NCBI RefSeq assembly: GCF_000062885.1
Contig: NC_009142.1
Location: 434,001 to 498,000, forward strand
Reading direction: 5' to 3'
DNA length: 64,000 nucleotides
DNA from: Saccharopolyspora erythraea NRRL 2338
GTDB lineage: Bacteria; Actinomycetota; Actinomycetes; Mycobacteriales; Pseudonocardiaceae
The notes beneath the pieces were generated by a model. It made no database searches, was not told the origin of the DNA, and saw nothing but the letters and a program-made list of their open reading frames with translations. The translations under genes and the position numbers were made by a program. Below, piece after piece: positions 9,116-20,775 of the stretch (positions are counted from its first letter, which is position 1; each line of letters opens with the position of its first letter).

Positions 9116-10108
9116 GTGCCTCCCACCGCCGCCGTCACCGCCACGCGAGCCGCCGTCCGGCGGCTCCTCGGCTCCGCCGAGGCGTCGCCGTCCGCGCCGC
9201 TCGGCGCGGTCGCGGTGGCGTGCTCCGGCGGCGCCGACTCGCTGGCGCTCGCGGCCGCCACCACGCACGTCGCCCGGCGGCGGGACATCGCCGTGCACGG
9301 TCTCGTCGTCGACCACGGGCTCCAGGAGGGCTCCGCCGACGTGGCGAGCCGGGCGGCGGAGCAGTTGGAGGAGCTGGGGTGCGACGTCGTCCGCGTGCTG
9401 CCGGTCGAAATCGGTCGCGAGGGTGGTCCGGAGGCCGCCGCGCGGCGGGCTCGCTACGCGGCGCTCGATGCCGCCCGCCCCGCCGGCGCGCCGGTCCTGC
9501 TCGGGCACACCCGCGACGACCAGGCCGAAACGGTTCTGCTCGGGCTCGGCAGGGGATCGGGTGCGCGGTCGATCGCGGGCATGCGCCCGGTCGACCTCCC
9601 GTGGCTGCGGCCTTTCCTCGACGTGACAAGGGACACGACGCTGGCCGCGTGCGAGGCGCTCGGGCTGCGGCCGTGGCAGGACCCGCACAACTCGGACGCG
9701 AAGTTCACCCGCGTCCGGCTGCGCGCGGAGGTGCTCCCGCTGCTGGAGGAGGTCCTCCAGGGCGGTGTGGCCTCCGCGCTGGCGCGCACCGCGGTGCAGT
9801 TGCGGGAGGACGCCGACGCCCTCGACGAGGTGGCCGCCGACGTGCGGAAACGGGTCGAGGACGGCGACGCGCTCGACGCCGCGGCCCTGTCGGCCGGCCC
9901 GCCCGCGGTGCGGCGCCGGGTCCTGCGCGGCTGGCTGCTCGACCAAGGTGTCCGGGAGGTGTCCGACGCCCACCTCCGGGCCGCCGACGCGCTGGTCGGC
10001 CACTGGAAGGGACAGGGACCACATGCGTTGCCGGGCGGCTTTGTGCTGCGCCGGACCCATGGCACGCTTCGGGTGGAAGTGGCGGTCAAGCAACCGCCGG
10101 ATTACTGA
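9116..10108 (+). CDS. tilS: tRNA(Ile)-lysidine synthase
   Basis: A 330-residue enzyme that converts the wobble cytidine of tRNA-Ile(CAU) to lysidine with ATP and lysine, so that AUA is read as Ile. The PP-loop SGGADS is at residues 37-42. Further TilS motifs are [27 protein letters not shown] and the C-terminal part ...[16 protein letters not shown]. The GTG at 9116 was chosen because the conserved domain begins soon after and the upstream extension is low-complexity. A weak NANNNT box (GACAAT) lies 6 nt before it. It is followed 83 bp later by hpt, the classic tilS-hpt-ftsH order. Confidence 0.95.
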   Translation: MPPTAAVTATRAAVRRLLGSAEASPSAPLGAVAVACSGGADSLALAAATTHVARRRDIAVHGLVVDHGLQEGSADVASRAAEQLEELGCDVVRVLPVEIGREGGPEAAARRARYAALDAARPAGAPVLLGHTRDDQAETVLLGLGRGSGARSIAGMRPVDLPWLRPFLDVTRDTTLAACEALGLRPWQDPHNSDAKFTRVRLRAEVLPLLEEVLQGGVASALARTAVQLREDADALDEVAADVRKRVEDGDALDAAALSAGPPAVRRRVLRGWLLDQGVREVSDAHLRAADALVGHWKGQGPHALPGGFVLRRTHGTLRVEVAVKQPPDY

Positions 10109-10191
10109 TCGGTGAGAATTGGCCGCGCGGCGGGGCCGGGCGACCACCGGTGCCGCGCACGCTCACCGAATCGCGGAGAGGGGAATCCGGG

Positions 10192-10749
10192 GTGTACGAG
10201 GGCGACATTGCCTCCGTGCTCATCACCGAGCAGCAGATCAACGACAAGGTCGTCGAGCTGGCCAAGCAGGTCGACGAGGACTACCAGGGTGGTCGAGGGG
10301 GCGATCTGCTGCTGGTCGGCGTGCTCAAGGGCGCGGTCATGTTCATGACCGACTTCGCCAGGGCCCTGCCCCAGCCTGCGCAGCTGGAGTTCATGGCCGT
10401 CAGCTCCTACGGCTCGTCCACCTCCTCCTCGGGCGTGGTGCGCATCCTCAAGGACCTCGACCGCGACATCGCCGGCCGCAACGTGGTGATCGTCGAGGAC
10501 ATCATCGACTCCGGCCTCACGCTGTCGTGGCTCCTCAAGAACCTGGCCTCGCGCAACCCGGCCTCCCTGGAGGTCTGCACGCTGCTGCGCAAGCCGGACG
10601 CGGTGCAGGTCGACGTGCCGGTGCGCTACGTCGGTTTCGACATCCCGAACGAGTTCGTGGTGGGTTACGGGCTGGACTACGCCGAGCGATACCGTGACCT
10701 GCCCTACATCGGCACGCTCGATCCGAAGGTCTACACCTCCGGTGCGTGA
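10192..10749 (+). CDS. hpt: Hypoxanthine phosphoribosyltransferase
   Basis: A 185-residue purine-salvage enzyme making IMP (and usually GMP) from hypoxanthine or guanine and PRPP. The PRPP-binding loop [13 protein letters not shown] is at residues 98-110, with [10 protein letters not shown] upstream and the base-binding [15 protein letters not shown] near the C-terminus. The GTG follows GGAGAGGGGAA. It lies between tilS and ftsH, as in most actinobacteria and firmicutes. Confidence 0.96.
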   Translation: MYEGDIASVLITEQQINDKVVELAKQVDEDYQGGRGGDLLLVGVLKGAVMFMTDFARALPQPAQLEFMAVSSYGSSTSSSGVVRILKDLDRDIAGRNVVIVEDIIDSGLTLSWLLKNLASRNPASLEVCTLLRKPDAVQVDVPVRYVGFDIPNEFVVGYGLDYAERYRDLPYIGTLDPKVYTSGA

Positions 10750-10806
10750 TCGCCGTTCGTGCCTGGAGGACCCCGCACGCGTCACCACCGGCGGTATCGT
10801 GCGGGG

Positions 10807-10866
10807 TACGCTGGCAGTCCTGCGTAATGCTCGGCGTAGTCGTGCGGTCGCGTCGGCCGGTACGCT
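10807..10866 (+). promoter_or_regulatory. Two putative -10 boxes upstream of ftsH
   Basis: The 207-bp hpt-ftsH gap contains two identical GGTACGCTGG segments, giving TACGCT hexamers at 10807-10812 and 10861-10866. Either could serve as an actinobacterial -10 element (TANNNT), leaving leaders of roughly 135 and 85 nt. No strong -35 element accompanies them. The call rests on sequence match only. Confidence 0.4.
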
Positions 10867-10956
10867 GGTCTGAAGGGGTTGACGGCGGTGACGAAATGTG
10901 CCGTGGCCCGAAGTGACAGTCAGGGAGGGTCGAGGCCGCCCGACGGCCGCAAGTGA

Positions 10957-13386
<2,430 letters not shown>

Positions 13387-13459
13387 TGGAAAGCCGCTTG
13401 ACTCCGGACACGGCGGCCCGCTGCGCGCGGGCCGCCGGTTTCCGGTGGAGGAACGACAA

Positions 13460-14101
13460 TTGACCAGCACGGTCGGCGAACCGGTCGGGCCGGAGGAGGA
13501 CTCCGGGCCCGGCCGTTCGGCTTTTCACAACCCGGTGTTCGACCAGGAGCGCGCTGAGGCCGCGATCCGGGAGCTGCTGCTCGCGGCGGGGGAGGACCCC
13601 GACCGCGAGGGCCTGCGCGAAACCCCGGCGCGCGTCGCGCGCGCGTACCGGGAGCTCTTCGCGGGGCTCTACACCGATCCGGACCAGGTCCTGGACCGCA
13701 CCTTCGACGAGGCCCACGAGGAACTCGTCCTGGTCCGCGAGATCCCGATGTACAGCCAGTGCGAGCACCACCTCCTGCCGTTCCACGGGGTCGCCCACGT
13801 CGGGTACATCCCGAACGAGAAGGGCCGGGTCACGGGGCTGTCGAAGCTGGCCCGGCTGGTGGATCTCTACGCCAAGCGCCCGCAGGTGCAGGAGCGGCTC
13901 ACCTCGCAGGTCGCCGACGCGCTGATGCGCAGGCTGGAGCCGCGCGGGGTGATCGTCGTGATCGAGGCCGAGCACCTGTGCATGGGCATGCGCGGCATCC
14001 GCAAGGCGGGTTCGATGACCACGACCTCGGCGGTGCGCGGGATCTTCCGCAGCTCCGCGTCGTCGCGGTCCGAGGCGCTCTCGCTGATCAGGGGCACGTG
14101 A
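13460..14101 (+). CDS. folE: GTP cyclohydrolase I
   Basis: A 213-residue enzyme catalysing the first step of folate synthesis, GTP to 7,8-dihydroneopterin triphosphate. The zinc ligands are in [10 protein letters not shown] and ...EHLCMGMRG, and the conserved TSAVRG.F segment is present. The start is a TTG, decided by a strong GGAGGAACGACAA directly before it. No ATG or GTG gives a comparable site. Its stop overlaps the folP ATG (TGATG), making it the first cistron of folE-folP-folB-folK. Confidence 0.96.
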   Translation: MTSTVGEPVGPEEDSGPGRSAFHNPVFDQERAEAAIRELLLAAGEDPDREGLRETPARVARAYRELFAGLYTDPDQVLDRTFDEAHEELVLVREIPMYSQCEHHLLPFHGVAHVGYIPNEKGRVTGLSKLARLVDLYAKRPQVQERLTSQVADALMRRLEPRGVIVVIEAEHLCMGMRGIRKAGSMTTTSAVRGIFRSSASSRSEALSLIRGT

Positions 14102-14949
14102 TGCATCCCAAGCTGCCGAACCCGCGCCGGTGCGCGGTCATGGGCGTGCTGAACGTGACACCGGACTCGTTCTCCGACGGCGGCCGCTACCTCGACCGCG
14201 CGGCCGCGGTGGCGCACGGCGTGGAGATGCACCGCGCGGGCGCCGACATCGTCGACGTGGGCGGTGAGTCGACCCGGCCGGGTTCGGAGCGGGTCGACGC
14301 CGAAACCGAGATCGACCGGGTGCTGCCGGTGGTCACCGAGCTGGTCGCCCAGGGCGTGCCGGTCAGCGTGGACACCACGCGGGCGCGGGTCGCGGCGGCG
14401 ACGGTGCGGGCCGGGGCGACGGTGATCAACGACGTCTCCGGCGGCCTCGCCGACCCCGACATGGCCAAGGTCGCCGCCGAGACCGGGGTGCCGTGGGTGC
14501 TGATGCACTGGCGCGGCCACAGCAAGAACATGAACTCGCTGGCCGTCTACACCGACGTCGTCACCGAGGTGCGCGACGAGCTGAGGCGGCAGGTCGATGT
14601 CGCACTGGAGGCCGGGGTCTCCGAAGACGCCATCGTGCTGGACCCCGGTCTGGGCTTCGCCAAGACCGGCGCCGACGACTGGCTCCTGCTTCAGCGGCTG
14701 GAGGTGCTGGTCGACCTCGGGTTCCCGGTGCTGGTTGGAGCTTCGCGCAAGCGGTTCCTCGGCAGACTGCTCGCCGACGCCGATGGCAACCCGAGGCCGC
14801 CCGCAGGGCGTGAGACCGCCACCGCCGTGGTCTCGGCGCTGGCAGCCGACCGGGGGGCTTGGGGCGTGCGGGTGCACGACGTCGTCGCCTCGTTGGACGC
14901 GGTCGCGGTGACCGCCGCGTGGAACAGCGGAGGAGAGCTCGGTGGCTGA
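14101..14949 (+). CDS. folP: Dihydropteroate synthase
   Basis: A 282-residue TIM-barrel enzyme that joins p-aminobenzoate to dihydropterin pyrophosphate, and the sulfonamide target. Signatures seen are [15 protein letters not shown] (pterin loop), [27 protein letters not shown] and GASRKRFLG. It overlaps folE by 1 base and folB by 8 bases, which implies translational coupling. The motifs are complete, so it should be the active FolP1 type rather than the inactive FolP2 paralogue seen in mycobacteria. Confidence 0.97.
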   Translation: MHPKLPNPRRCAVMGVLNVTPDSFSDGGRYLDRAAAVAHGVEMHRAGADIVDVGGESTRPGSERVDAETEIDRVLPVVTELVAQGVPVSVDTTRARVAAATVRAGATVINDVSGGLADPDMAKVAAETGVPWVLMHWRGHSKNMNSLAVYTDVVTEVRDELRRQVDVALEAGVSEDAIVLDPGLGFAKTGADDWLLLQRLEVLVDLGFPVLVGASRKRFLGRLLADADGNPRPPAGRETATAVVSALAADRGAWGVRVHDVVASLDAVAVTAAWNSGGELGG

Positions 14950-15331
14950 CCGGATCACCCTGACCGGCTTGAAGGTCCGCGGCAACCACGGCGTGTTCGA
15001 CCACGAGAAGCGCGACGGGCAGGACTTCCTCGTCGACATCACGGTGTGGATCGACCTGGCGGGCGCGGCCGCCGACGACGACCTCGCGCAGACGCTGCAC
15101 TACGGGGAGATGGCCGAGCGCGCGGCGGCGATCGTCGGGGGCCCCTCGCGCGACCTGATCGAGACGGTGGCCGCCGAGATCGCCGACGACATCATGACCG
15201 ACGGGCGCGCGCACGCCGCCGAGGTCACCATCCACAAGCCGTCCGCGCCGATCCCGCTGAGCTTCGCCGACGTCGCGGTGACGATCCGGCGTTCGCGCCG
15301 CGGCGGGCGCGGCAACGTCGTCCCGGCCTGA
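14942..15331 (+). CDS. folB: Dihydroneopterin aldolase
   Basis: A 129-residue enzyme that converts dihydroneopterin to 6-hydroxymethyl-dihydropterin. It shows the family pattern [17 protein letters not shown] (the catalytic Glu lies in this region), LHYGEMAE, ...[12 protein letters not shown] and the catalytic-Lys segment [10 protein letters not shown]. The GTG lies inside the end of folP (8-bp overlap), with GGAGGAGAG in the folP tail as ribosome-binding site. Confidence 0.95.
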   Translation: MADRITLTGLKVRGNHGVFDHEKRDGQDFLVDITVWIDLAGAAADDDLAQTLHYGEMAERAAAIVGGPSRDLIETVAAEIADDIMTDGRAHAAEVTIHKPSAPIPLSFADVAVTIRRSRRGGRGNVVPA

Positions 15332-15352
15332 GCCGGTAGCGGGGAGGTCGCG

Positions 15353-15856
15353 GTGAGCAGGGCAGTGCTGTCGTTGGGGTCGAACCTCGGTGACCGGCTG
15401 GCGCACCTGCGGCTGGCCGTCGAGGGCTTCTCCGACGTGCTGGTCGCGGCGTCGCCGGTGTACGAGACCGCGCCCTGGGGTGTGACCGACCAGCCGGACT
15501 TCCTCAACGCGGTCATCGTCGTGGAGTCGGCCGGCGTCGACGAGTGGGGCTGGCTGCGGCGCGGGCAGGAGTTGGAGCGCGCCGCCGAGCGCGTGCGGGA
15601 GCGGCGCTGGGGCCCGCGGACGCTGGACGTGGACGTGGTGTCGGTCGACGACGTCCGCAGCGACGACCCGGAGCTGCTGCTGCCGCACCCCGGCACGCCC
15701 AGCCGGGCGACCGTGCTGATCCCGTGGCACTCGATCGACCCGGAGGCGCAGCTTCCTGGTCGCGGTCCGATCGCGGCGCTGCTCGCGGCGCTGCCGGAGG
15801 ACGAGGTGTCCGGGGTCCGGCTGCGCGCCGACCTGGATCTGCGGCCGTCAGGCTGA
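15353..15856 (+). CDS. folK: 2-amino-4-hydroxy-6-hydroxymethyldihydropteridine pyrophosphokinase
   Basis: A 167-residue HPPK that activates hydroxymethyl-dihydropterin with ATP for folP. Motifs are LSLGSNLGDR at the N-terminus, SPVYETAPWG, QPDFLNAV, and the signature RWGPRTLDVDV followed by LPHPG. The GTG start has GGGGAGG upstream. It is the last fol cistron and is followed by a strong hairpin instead of continuing into DUF3180 as in relatives. Confidence 0.96.
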   Translation: MSRAVLSLGSNLGDRLAHLRLAVEGFSDVLVAASPVYETAPWGVTDQPDFLNAVIVVESAGVDEWGWLRRGQELERAAERVRERRWGPRTLDVDVVSVDDVRSDDPELLLPHPGTPSRATVLIPWHSIDPEAQLPGRGPIAALLAALPEDEVSGVRLRADLDLRPSG

Positions 15857-15877
15857 ACGAAGCGGGTTGTCCGAAGT

Positions 15878-15911
15878 GGAACAGGGCCGCCGAGCGCGGC
15901 GGCCCTGTTCC
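15878..15911. terminator. Bidirectional terminator after folK and the MerR gene
   Basis: A perfect 14-bp stem GGAACAGGGCCGCC (15878-15891) pairs with 15898-15911 around a 6-base loop. It sits between the convergent folK and MerR stop codons, only 22 bp after folK, and can serve both. The T-tract is weak, as is usual in high-GC actinobacteria. Confidence 0.8.
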
Positions 15912-15914
15912 CCG

Positions 15915-16859
15915 CTACTCGGCCGACGCGCGCAGGGCGGCGGCGAGCCACTTCGAGCTGGCCTCGGTGTTCGGGTGCTGCGGCCAGCCGTTGATCGTGG
16001 CCATCAGCTCCCAGTAGCGGGAGAGCCGCTCGTCGTGCTGCTGGTAGTAGTCGGCCAGCCAGTTGCGGAACTCCGCCGAGTCCGGCTTGCCGTACTCCTC
16101 CGTCGACAGCTCGACGATCCGCGCCACGAGCGCCGCGGCCTCCGGCCCCTCCGGCGACGTCCCCGCCTCGGCGGCCTGTCGCGCCTGGTCGGTGACCTCC
16201 CACCACTTGTGGGCGTCCTCCGGCGCCGGACCGCTCATCGTCTCCCCGGCGTCCCTACGGTCGGAGTGCTCCTGGGAGGCGCTGCGCACCAGGTGCCGGA
16301 AGTCCGGGTCGGCGACCAGCTCCGCGAGCTCGATCCACGCCTCGACCTGCTCGGTCGACGGGTCCTCGGGCAGGTTGGGCTTGGCCGAACGCATCCACTC
16401 GGCGAAGTCGGGGTTGATGTTGAGCCCCTCGGTCATCTCGTCCCAGAACTCGTCGATGAGCCGGTTGCGCTCGGAGTCCGACATCTTGGCCAGCTTGTGC
16501 ATGAGTCTCACCTCTTCGGTCGTGCGGCGTAGCTTCACGACCGCGCGCAGCACCGCCCGGCGGGTCCGCAGCAGGCGCATCTGCTGTTCCAGCAGTGCGA
16601 GATGTGCTTCGGCCAGCTTCGGCAGCGTGGTCTCGCGCTCCAGGACGCTGCGGACCTCGTCCAGACCGGCCCCCAGCTCGCGCAGCGTGCGGACCAGTTC
16701 CAGCTTCGAGATCGCCGAGACGTCGTATAGGCGGTAACCCGAGTGCGTGCGGTCGGTGGGCGGCACCACGCCGCTGTCGGCGTAGAACCGGATCGTCTTC
16801 ACCGGCAGGCCGGTGCGCCTGGCGAGTTCGCCGATCGTGTAGAGCCTGGTGTCGTCCAC
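15915..16859 (-). CDS. MerR-family transcriptional regulator with long C-terminal effector domain
   Basis: A 314-residue protein. The N-terminus is a MerR helix-turn-helix (LYTIGELARRTGLPVKTIRFYADSGVVPP, then HSGYRLYDVSAISKLELVRTLRELG). A dimerization helix with ERETTLPKLAEAHLALLEQQ follows. The remaining ~200 residues are rich in Trp, Glu and Asp (DEFWDEMTEG, WIELAELVADPDFR) and resemble the TipAL/TCP-type effector regions that bind small molecules. No metal-binding Cys pattern is seen, so a drug-type ligand is more likely than a metal. The GTG start is set by the conserved N-terminus. It lies reversed between folK and DUF3180, interrupting an arrangement common in relatives. Target genes are unknown. 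Confidence 0.88.
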   Translation of the reverse strand: MDDTRLYTIGELARRTGLPVKTIRFYADSGVVPPTDRTHSGYRLYDVSAISKLELVRTLRELGAGLDEVRSVLERETTLPKLAEAHLALLEQQMRLLRTRRAVLRAVVKLRRTTEEVRLMHKLAKMSDSERNRLIDEFWDEMTEGLNINPDFAEWMRSAKPNLPEDPSTEQVEAWIELAELVADPDFRHLVRSASQEHSDRRDAGETMSGPAPEDAHKWWEVTDQARQAAEAGTSPEGPEAAALVARIVELSTEEYGKPDSAEFRNWLADYYQQHDERLSRYWELMATINGWPQHPNTEASSKWLAAALRASAE

Positions 16860-16976
16860 GTCAAAGCACCTTCGACCCTCCAGCAGGGGGAGACTCAAGC
16901 GCTGATTCTCCGCCGTTGCCGTCAGCGGCGGTGCGGGTGGGATGCTTGTGGCGTGGACCCGCAGCACGGAGAACAC

Positions 16977-17441
16977 ATGTCCTTCACCAAACCGCGGCAA
17001 CTGGTGGCGGCTGCCCTGGTCGCGGCGGTCCTGGTCTACCTGCTCGTCCGGATGGCCTACGGGGTGCTGCCGCAGCTGCCGACGTTCGCCGGGGCGACCC
17101 TGCTGCTGATCGCGCTGATCGACGTCGTGTTCGCGCTGACCATGCGTCCGCGGCTCAAGCGCAAGCCGGGTACCGAGCCGGTCGACCCGCTGACGGCGGC
17201 GCGCGCGGTGGCGCTGGCGAAGGCGTCGTCGCTGGCCGGGGCGATCATGGGCGGTGTGTGGGTCGGCCTGCTGGCCTACCTGCTGCCGGAGCGCGGGACC
17301 GTGCAGGCGGCCGGCGCCGACACCGTCGCGGCGGTGATCGGGCTGGTCAGCGCGGCCGCGCTGGTCGCGGCGGGGTTGTGGCTGGAGCACTGCCTGCGCA
17401 ACCCGGACGAGCCCGAGGAACCGCTCGACGACGAGGACTGA
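16977..17441 (+). CDS. DUF3180 membrane protein
   Basis: A 154-residue protein with four predicted transmembrane helices (about 8-28, 38-55, 81-103, 110-132) and an acidic C-terminus (DEPEEPLDDED). It matches the actinobacterial DUF3180 family that normally follows folK, whose function is unknown. The ATG at 16977 is preceded by GGAGAA. An alternative GTG at 16953 would add eight residues and could be leaderless (GATGCT 6 nt before it). Confidence 0.85.
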   Translation: MSFTKPRQLVAAALVAAVLVYLLVRMAYGVLPQLPTFAGATLLLIALIDVVFALTMRPRLKRKPGTEPVDPLTAARAVALAKASSLAGAIMGGVWVGLLAYLLPERGTVQAAGADTVAAVIGLVSAAALVAAGLWLEHCLRNPDEPEEPLDDED

Positions 17442-17632
17442 ACCGCAGGTGCTCTCCGACGAGGGCTGAACGGCCGGTGCGCGGGGACGAGGATCGGCGG
17501 CCGATGCGCGGGAAACCGGGCGCGTTCGGATGCGTTGATCGGGTGTTCTCGCGTGGGCCGATCAGACCAATGTGGAGCCGCGTTGTTCGCCTCCAGGTCT
17601 CGAACAGATAAACGCCCGGTACCGTGGTGCGC

Positions 17633-18868
17633 ATGTCCGACCGTGGCAGTACCGAATCCGCGTCGCGAGACGGGCGTGCGACGGCGCTGTGGGTCGGTGC
17701 GGTTTTCCTCGCCGCGGCCGCTACCGCGGTCCTCGTGCTCAGCGACGACTCCCGGCTGCTCAAGCTCGGCCTGGTCGCGGCGCTGTGGGCGGCGCTGATC
17801 GCGGCCTTCGCGGTGGCGCGCCTGCGGGGACGCGCGGCCGAGGACGCCGAACGCGCCGCCGAGCAGCAACGCATCTACGAGCTGGAGCTGGAACGCGAGG
17901 TGGCGGCCCGCCGCGAGTTCGAGCTGGAGGCCGAGGCCGAGGCGCGCCGCCGGGTCGCCGAGGAGTCCGACAGCGAGATCCAGGCGCTCAAGACCGAGCT
18001 GCGCAACCTGCGGGAGAGCCTGGAGCAGATGCTCGGCGGTGACGTCCTGTTCGAGCGGGTCGCGCTGCGGGCGGAGTCGACCAGGGTGCGGTCGCTGACC
18101 GAGAACGGCGCGACCGGCGCGCAGAGCACGTCGATCCAGCAGAGCTGGGGCCGCGAGCTGACCTCGGGGCCCGGCGGACACGTCAACGGCAGGCTCACCG
18201 GTGGCGTCATCACGCAGGCGGGCGGCACGGCAGGGCCGGCGGCCCCCGCCGGGAGCGTCCCGCCCACGACCGTCAACGGCACGGTGTCGGCCAACGGCCC
18301 GGGGACACCCAACAGCGCGGGGTCGGCTGCGGCCGGCGGTGCGGCTCCGGTCCAGGGCGCGGCTCCGGGCAACGGGGCCGGGACGACGCCCGCCGGCGGG
18401 AAACGGGGCGGCGCGGGTGGCGGCTCCACGCCGGTCACCGACCCCATCCCCGCGGCGGGAGGCGCCAGCGGGCAGTCGGGCGGCGCGCAGAACACCGAGC
18501 TGATCAGCCGCCTCGGCGGCGAGCCGCCGCGGGACGAGCAGCGCCGCAGGCCCAGCCGTCCCCCGCGCCCGAAGCCCCAGCCCGCGCGCAACGAGACTCA
18601 CGCCGCGCACCCGGCGCCCGCCCGGCGGGAGAAGCCGCAGTACGAGCGTCCGGACCCCGCCGGTGCGCGTTCCGGCCAGCAGGCCCGATCGGGTAGAGAG
18701 GCTCCGGCCGCCGAATCGACCCGCAAGGTGCAGGCACCCAAGGCCGCCGAGGAGCCATCTCCGCAGGTGGATGCGGGTGCGCACGCCGAGGGGACGTCGG
18801 TGGACGAGCTGCTGGCCGCCTACGGGGGCTCCGGCGGGACCAAGCGCAGGCGCCGCCGGAAGGAATGA
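17633..18868 (+). CDS. Membrane protein with coiled coil and long disordered tail (DUF6779-like)
   Basis: A 411-residue protein of unknown function. Two membrane helices (about 17-35 and 41-60) are followed by a charged coiled coil (about 68-145; AEQQRIYELELEREVAARRE onwards). A Gly/Ala/Pro/Thr-rich stretch with GGHVNGRLTGG and VNGTVSANG motifs comes next, and then a basic Pro/Arg-rich tail ending in KRRRRRKE. The tail is presumably cytoplasmic. The position downstream of DUF3180 is conserved in actinobacteria. TACCGT at 17620-17625, 7 nt before the ATG, and no Shine-Dalgarno suggest a leaderless mRNA. Confidence 0.8.
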   Translation: MSDRGSTESASRDGRATALWVGAVFLAAAATAVLVLSDDSRLLKLGLVAALWAALIAAFAVARLRGRAAEDAERAAEQQRIYELELEREVAARREFELEAEAEARRRVAEESDSEIQALKTELRNLRESLEQMLGGDVLFERVALRAESTRVRSLTENGATGAQSTSIQQSWGRELTSGPGGHVNGRLTGGVITQAGGTAGPAAPAGSVPPTTVNGTVSANGPGTPNSAGSAAAGGAAPVQGAAPGNGAGTTPAGGKRGGAGGGSTPVTDPIPAAGGASGQSGGAQNTELISRLGGEPPRDEQRRRPSRPPRPKPQPARNETHAAHPAPARREKPQYERPDPAGARSGQQARSGREAPAAESTRKVQAPKAAEEPSPQVDAGAHAEGTSVDELLAAYGGSGGTKRRRRRKE

Positions 18869-18921
18869 CGGCAACCGACGGTCCGATGCCGGTGGACGGC
18901 TCGGCGTTTTAGGGTTTTGTC

Positions 18922-20628
18922 GTGTCCACTCCTGATCTTCGGGAGCCGGCGCCCGACCTCTCCGGGGCGCGCCGGCTCCAGACCCGCAAGCACCACGTCG
19001 TCGGGTGGCCGATCGCGGGCCTGATCGTGCTCGGGATCTGCGGCCTGGTGATGGTCGGCGTGACGACCTCCAGAGTCGGATCGCTGCCCGCTCTCGTAGG
19101 CGCGGTCGCCGCGCTGCTGCCGGTCGGGGTGGTCTTCGCCGCGATCGTGTGGATCGACCGCTGGGAGCCGGAGCCGCCGCTCCTGCTGCTCGGCGCGTTC
19201 CTGTGGGGAGCAGGGGGAGCCACCGCGTGCGCGCTGATGCTCAACGACGCCGTCACCGGGCTGGGTGACCTGCTGCTGGGGGCCAACGACCACCGCTTCT
19301 TCAGCCTGGCCGTGATGGCGCCACTGGTGGAGGAGGCCGCCAAGGCGCTGTTCGTGGTGGGCCTGTGGTTCCGCCGCCGGGCCGAGTTCAACGGGATGGT
19401 CGACGGCATCGTCTACGCGGCGCTGACCGCGGCGGGCTTCGCCTTCACCGAGAACATCCTGTACTTCGGCAAGGCCTTCGCCGAGGGCGGCCTCGGCGGC
19501 GTCAGCGGCGGCGTGGTCGCGGTGTTCATCCTGCGCGGGGTGCTCGCGCCGTTCTCGCACCCGCTGTTCACCGCGATGGTCGGTATCGGGATCGGTCTCG
19601 CCTCGCGGACCACCAACGGCCGGATGCGGGTGCTGTGGCCGGTGTTCGGGTTCCTCGCCGCCGTGGTGCTGCACGCGGTCTGGAACGCGTCGACGCTGCT
19701 CGGCGGGGTCGAGTTCCTCAACATCTACTTCCTGTTCATGGTTCCGATCTTCTTCGGCACCGGGTGGATCGTGCTCTGGCAGCGCAAGCGCGAGCAGCGG
19801 ATCGTCGCCGAGCAGCTCCCGGTGCTGCAGCGCGCCGGGCTGATCGTGCGCAGCGAGGTCGAGATGCTGGCGAGCCTGGCCGGGCGCCGGGGCTGGCTGC
19901 GCAAGGTCCGCCGCAGCGCGGGCGGCGATGCCGCCAAGGCGGTCCGCGACTACCAGATCGCCGTCACCGAGCTGGCGTTCCTCCAGCACCGCGCGTCCGA
20001 GGGGCGCACCACCAGCGCCGTCCGCCGGGCGCGGCGGGAGAAGCTGATCGAGGACCTCAAGCACGCGCGGCGGTCGGCCGCGGGCAGCCAGCAGGCGATC
20101 CAGACCGCGCGGATCAAGATCCACGAGCTGACCCAGCTCAACCTCAAGCGCCCGCGCCGGTCGGAGGGGCCGGTGCGTCCGAAGCGGAGCACTCCGGTCG
20201 GCCCGCCGATCCACGGAACGCCTCCGGCGCAGGGCCAGGGGCCGGTGCCCGCGCAGGAGCGCGGGCCGCACCACGCCTCCCCGGACCACGGCCCGTTCCC
20301 GTCGCAGGACCAAGGCCGGTTCCCGTCCCAGGACCAGGTCCCGCCGTTCCCGTCTCAGGACCAGGTCCCGCCGTTTCCGTCTCAGGACCAGGCCCCGTTC
20401 CCGTCGCAGGACCAAGGCCGGTTCCCGTCCCAGGACCAGGTCCCGCCGTTCCCCTCCCAGGAGCGTGGCCCGCACCAGCCCCAGGCCCAGGGCCGGGCCA
20501 GGGACCACCGCCAGGTCCCGCCGCCGCAGGAGCGCGGTCCCGGCCAGGCGCCGCGCGGTGCGGTGCCGCCCGAGCACGGGTCGCGTCGTCCGCCGGAGAA
20601 CGGGCCGGTTCCGCCGCCGGGCGGCTGA
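18922..20628 (+). CDS. PrsW-family intramembrane metalloprotease with repeat-bearing tail
   Basis: A 568-residue protein. Residues 1 to about 290 form a polytopic PrsW-type domain with the glutamate motif VEEAAK (E137, E138, K141), FAFTENILYF, a conserved HPLFTAM and HAVWN. These are the putative metal-binding residues of the PrsW/CAAX-like intramembrane protease clan. A cytoplasmic helical segment follows, then a Pro/Gln-rich tail with seven FPSQ(D/E) repeats. Family members such as B. subtilis PrsW cleave anti-sigma factors; the substrate here is unknown. TAGGGT at 18910-18915, 6 nt before the GTG, suggests leaderless initiation. Confidence 0.87.
   Translation: MSTPDLREPAPDLSGARRLQTRKHHVVGWPIAGLIVLGICGLVMVGVTTSRVGSLPALVGAVAALLPVGVVFAAIVWIDRWEPEPPLLLLGAFLWGAGGATACALMLNDAVTGLGDLLLGANDHRFFSLAVMAPLVEEAAKALFVVGLWFRRRAEFNGMVDGIVYAALTAAGFAFTENILYFGKAFAEGGLGGVSGGVVAVFILRGVLAPFSHPLFTAMVGIGIGLASRTTNGRMRVLWPVFGFLAAVVLHAVWNASTLLGGVEFLNIYFLFMVPIFFGTGWIVLWQRKREQRIVAEQLPVLQRAGLIVRSEVEMLASLAGRRGWLRKVRRSAGGDAAKAVRDYQIAVTELAFLQHRASEGRTTSAVRRARREKLIEDLKHARRSAAGSQQAIQTARIKIHELTQLNLKRPRRSEGPVRPKRSTPVGPPIHGTPPAQGQGPVPAQERGPHHASPDHGPFPSQDQGRFPSQDQVPPFPSQDQVPPFPSQDQAPFPSQDQGRFPSQDQVPPFPSQERGPHQPQAQGRARDHRQVPPPQERGPGQAPRGAVPPEHGSRRPPENGPVPPPGG
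20296..20470 (+). repeat. In-frame tandem repeat encoding FPSQDQ(G/V/A)(R/P)P units
   Basis: Seven 24-27-bp units encode FPSQDQGR, FPSQDQVPP (three times), FPSQDQAP, FPSQDQGR again and a final FPSQERGP in the PrsW-like protein tail. Unit length is always a multiple of 3, so copy-number change would keep the frame. DNA identity between neighbours is high, which suggests recent slippage. Confidence 0.9.
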
Positions 20629-20775
20629 CCGGCGGCCCCGCGACGTCAGCCGCATCCGCCGGGGCGCCGCTGTGCGTCGCGCCACCCGGGTGGCACGGCG
20701 CGGATGTTTTCGGGCTACTCTCGCGCTGCTGTCCGGTACCCGGCAGACGGGACTGGAACGGTTGGGAGGACGAAC

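Noticed and set aside
20296-20470. Regularly spaced DNA repeats suggesting a CRISPR array
   Set aside because: Units are contiguous multiples of 3 in frame, encode FPSQDQ peptides and have no unique spacers.
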